DNA of 64,000 nucleotides from Rhodovulum sp. PH10. GTDB lineage: Bacteria; Pseudomonadota; Alphaproteobacteria; Rhizobiales; Xanthobacteraceae. The stretch is taken from positions 1 through 64,000 of the forward strand of contig NZ_AKZI01000081.1 of the NCBI RefSeq assembly GCF_000293785.1, given 5' to 3'. Each line of letters begins with the position of its first letter. Within the stretch, counting starts at the first letter, position 1. A program made the position numbers and the translations under genes. This document shows, piece by piece, positions 63,155 through 64,000 of this stretch. Under the pieces are notes generated by a model, which had not been told where the DNA came from, searched no databases, and saw only the letters and a list, made by a program, of their open reading frames with translations.

Positions 63155-64000
63155 TCAGGGAATGCGCGCGCTGGTGGGCGTCGGCCGGGCGGTCGCGACC
63201 GCGGTGACGAACTGGGTCGCCTCGAGGATGCCGAGGCCGAACGGCGTCGGGATGACGATCTTGTAGGGCACCACCACCCGCGTGCCGGCGATCGGCGCGA
63301 GCCACGCCTCGATGTCGCGCTGGCGGGTGAGATAGGCGATCGCCGGGCGGCCGGGGATGTAGCCGGCGATCGGCGTGAAGCGCACGCCGCACACCGCCAC
63401 CGGGCCGCGATAGCCGCGCTCGGACTGCACCGTCTCGATGCGCTTGTAGGACAGCTCGAGGTCGAACCGCATGCGGCCGTCGAAGATCGACAGCGTGCGC
63501 TCGCACGCCTGCGCGCCGAGCTCCTGACCGGCGCCGGGCACGGCGAGCAGCGCCGCGCTCATCGGGTCGGTGACGCCGCGCCGGTGGGCGTCGGTGACCG
63601 GCAGGCGTTCGGGCTGCGGCGGTGTCGGCGGCTCGACCGAGACGTCCTTGACCGTGCCGTTGCGCAGCACGATCCGCAGCTCCTCGGATTTGCGCTCCGA
63701 GACGAGGCTCGAGGCGTAGGTCGAGGGCTGGAGATTGCCGCGCCGGACCCGCCCGCGCGAGGCACTGGAGCCCTGGCCGCTGGCGAACAGGCGGACGATG
63801 CCGGTGGTGGTGCCGCTGGCGGCCGCGGTGTACTCGTTGTCGGAGATGTCGATCACCCAGGCGCCGCGGCCGATCGGGACGCCGGCCAGCGTCGCGACGT
63901 AGCGGGCGTCGAGCTTGCCCTGGGCGAAGCCCTCGCGGCTGCCGACCCCGAGCGCGAGGACGGCCGAGAGCAGCACCAGCGCGTGGCGGACGGGACGGTC
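63155..64000 (-). CDS. DUF3108 exported protein (5' end outside the window)
   Basis: Reading from the right edge on the minus strand, the frame is open at the first base (DRPVRHALVLLSAVLALGVG...), so the true start lies beyond the window. The hydrophobic stretch with a cut near GFAQG is a Sec signal. The mature part has KLDARYVATLAGVPIGRGAW, RLFASGQGSSASRGRVRRGN and FDLELSYKRIETVQSERGYR ending in PFGLGILEATQFVTAVA, matching the DUF3108 periplasmic family of unknown function. In related genomes it stands next to rpmB and the helicase. Confidence 0.85.
   Translation of the reverse strand, partial: DRPVRHALVLLSAVLALGVGSREGFAQGKLDARYVATLAGVPIGRGAWVIDISDNEYTAAASGTTTGIVRLFASGQGSSASRGRVRRGNLQPSTYASSLVSERKSEELRIVLRNGTVKDVSVEPPTPPQPERLPVTDAHRRGVTDPMSAALLAVPGAGQELGAQACERTLSIFDGRMRFDLELSYKRIETVQSERGYRGPVAVCGVRFTPIAGYIPGRPAIAYLTRQRDIEAWLAPIAGTRVVVPYKIVIPTPFGLGILEATQFVTAVATARPTPTSARIP

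Overview
The window comes from a high-GC alphaproteobacterium. The gene order bolA / J-domain gene / cobS / cobT / (off-window genes) / Suv3-like helicase / S4 protein / fdxA / carD, an SOS box of GAAC-N7-GAAC type, the imuA-imuB-dnaE2 mutasome and a complete iron-only nitrogenase operon together suggest a Hyphomicrobiales (Rhizobiales) diazotroph, possibly a purple non-sulfur relative of Rhodopseudomonas or Rhodoplanes. The genus is an inference. I saw no rRNA, tRNA or CRISPR array.

Layout. 1-5.5 kb is a degraded border: two frameshifted IS630-family transposase remnants, a DUF1254/DUF1214 protein broken in a C6 run, a SphA/MetA-like outer-membrane protein and a stump of an anaerobic sulfatase-maturase-type radical SAM gene. 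5.5-21.7 kb (minus strand) is one tightly packed run of 18 genes that joins a chemotaxis array (soluble double-hairpin receptor with an in-frame amber codon, triple CheW, CheB, HEAT protein, CheR, CheY, CheA, STAS-like protein, ParA ATPase, CheY, membrane receptor, CheY) to a stressosome module (RsbR, RsbS, RsbT, a second HATPase, a PP2C/RsbX-like phosphatase and a histidine kinase). 22.4-29.2 kb is the SOS mutasome imuA-imuB-dnaE2, split by a hicAB toxin-antitoxin pair on the other strand; dnaE2 carries extra in-frame segments, two of them containing REP-like palindromes. 29.3-35.7 kb (minus) is a four-gene carbohydrate-oxidation operon: enolase-superfamily dehydratase, membrane protein, GMC oxidoreductase fused to a gluconate-dehydrogenase subunit-3 domain, and GH15 glucoamylase. 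36.0-39.8 kb (minus) is a PaoABC-type molybdenum hydroxylase.

40.2-50.4 kb is the Mo-independent nitrogenase locus: a single-domain ModE-like regulator divergent from anfA, then anfHDGK, anfO, a gamma-glutamylcyclotransferase-like gene, a split-barrel flavin/heme-type gene, and draT on the opposite strand. The regulatory sequence can be read as a circuit: a ModE-type Mo-box and a sigma-54 promoter precede anfA; an upstream dyad and a second sigma-54 promoter precede anfH; a strong hairpin lies between anfH and anfD. DraT could switch off AnfH through the conserved Arg101.

50.6-64 kb is core chromosome: bolA, a J-domain gene, cobS and cobT (aerobic cobaltochelatase) with a small antisense coiled-coil gene between them, a phytase-like esterase, a PACE efflux protein, carD with a long low-complexity N-terminus, the 7Fe ferredoxin fdxA, an S4 RNA-binding protein, a Suv3-like helicase with a repetitive disordered tail, and a DUF3108 protein that runs off the right edge.
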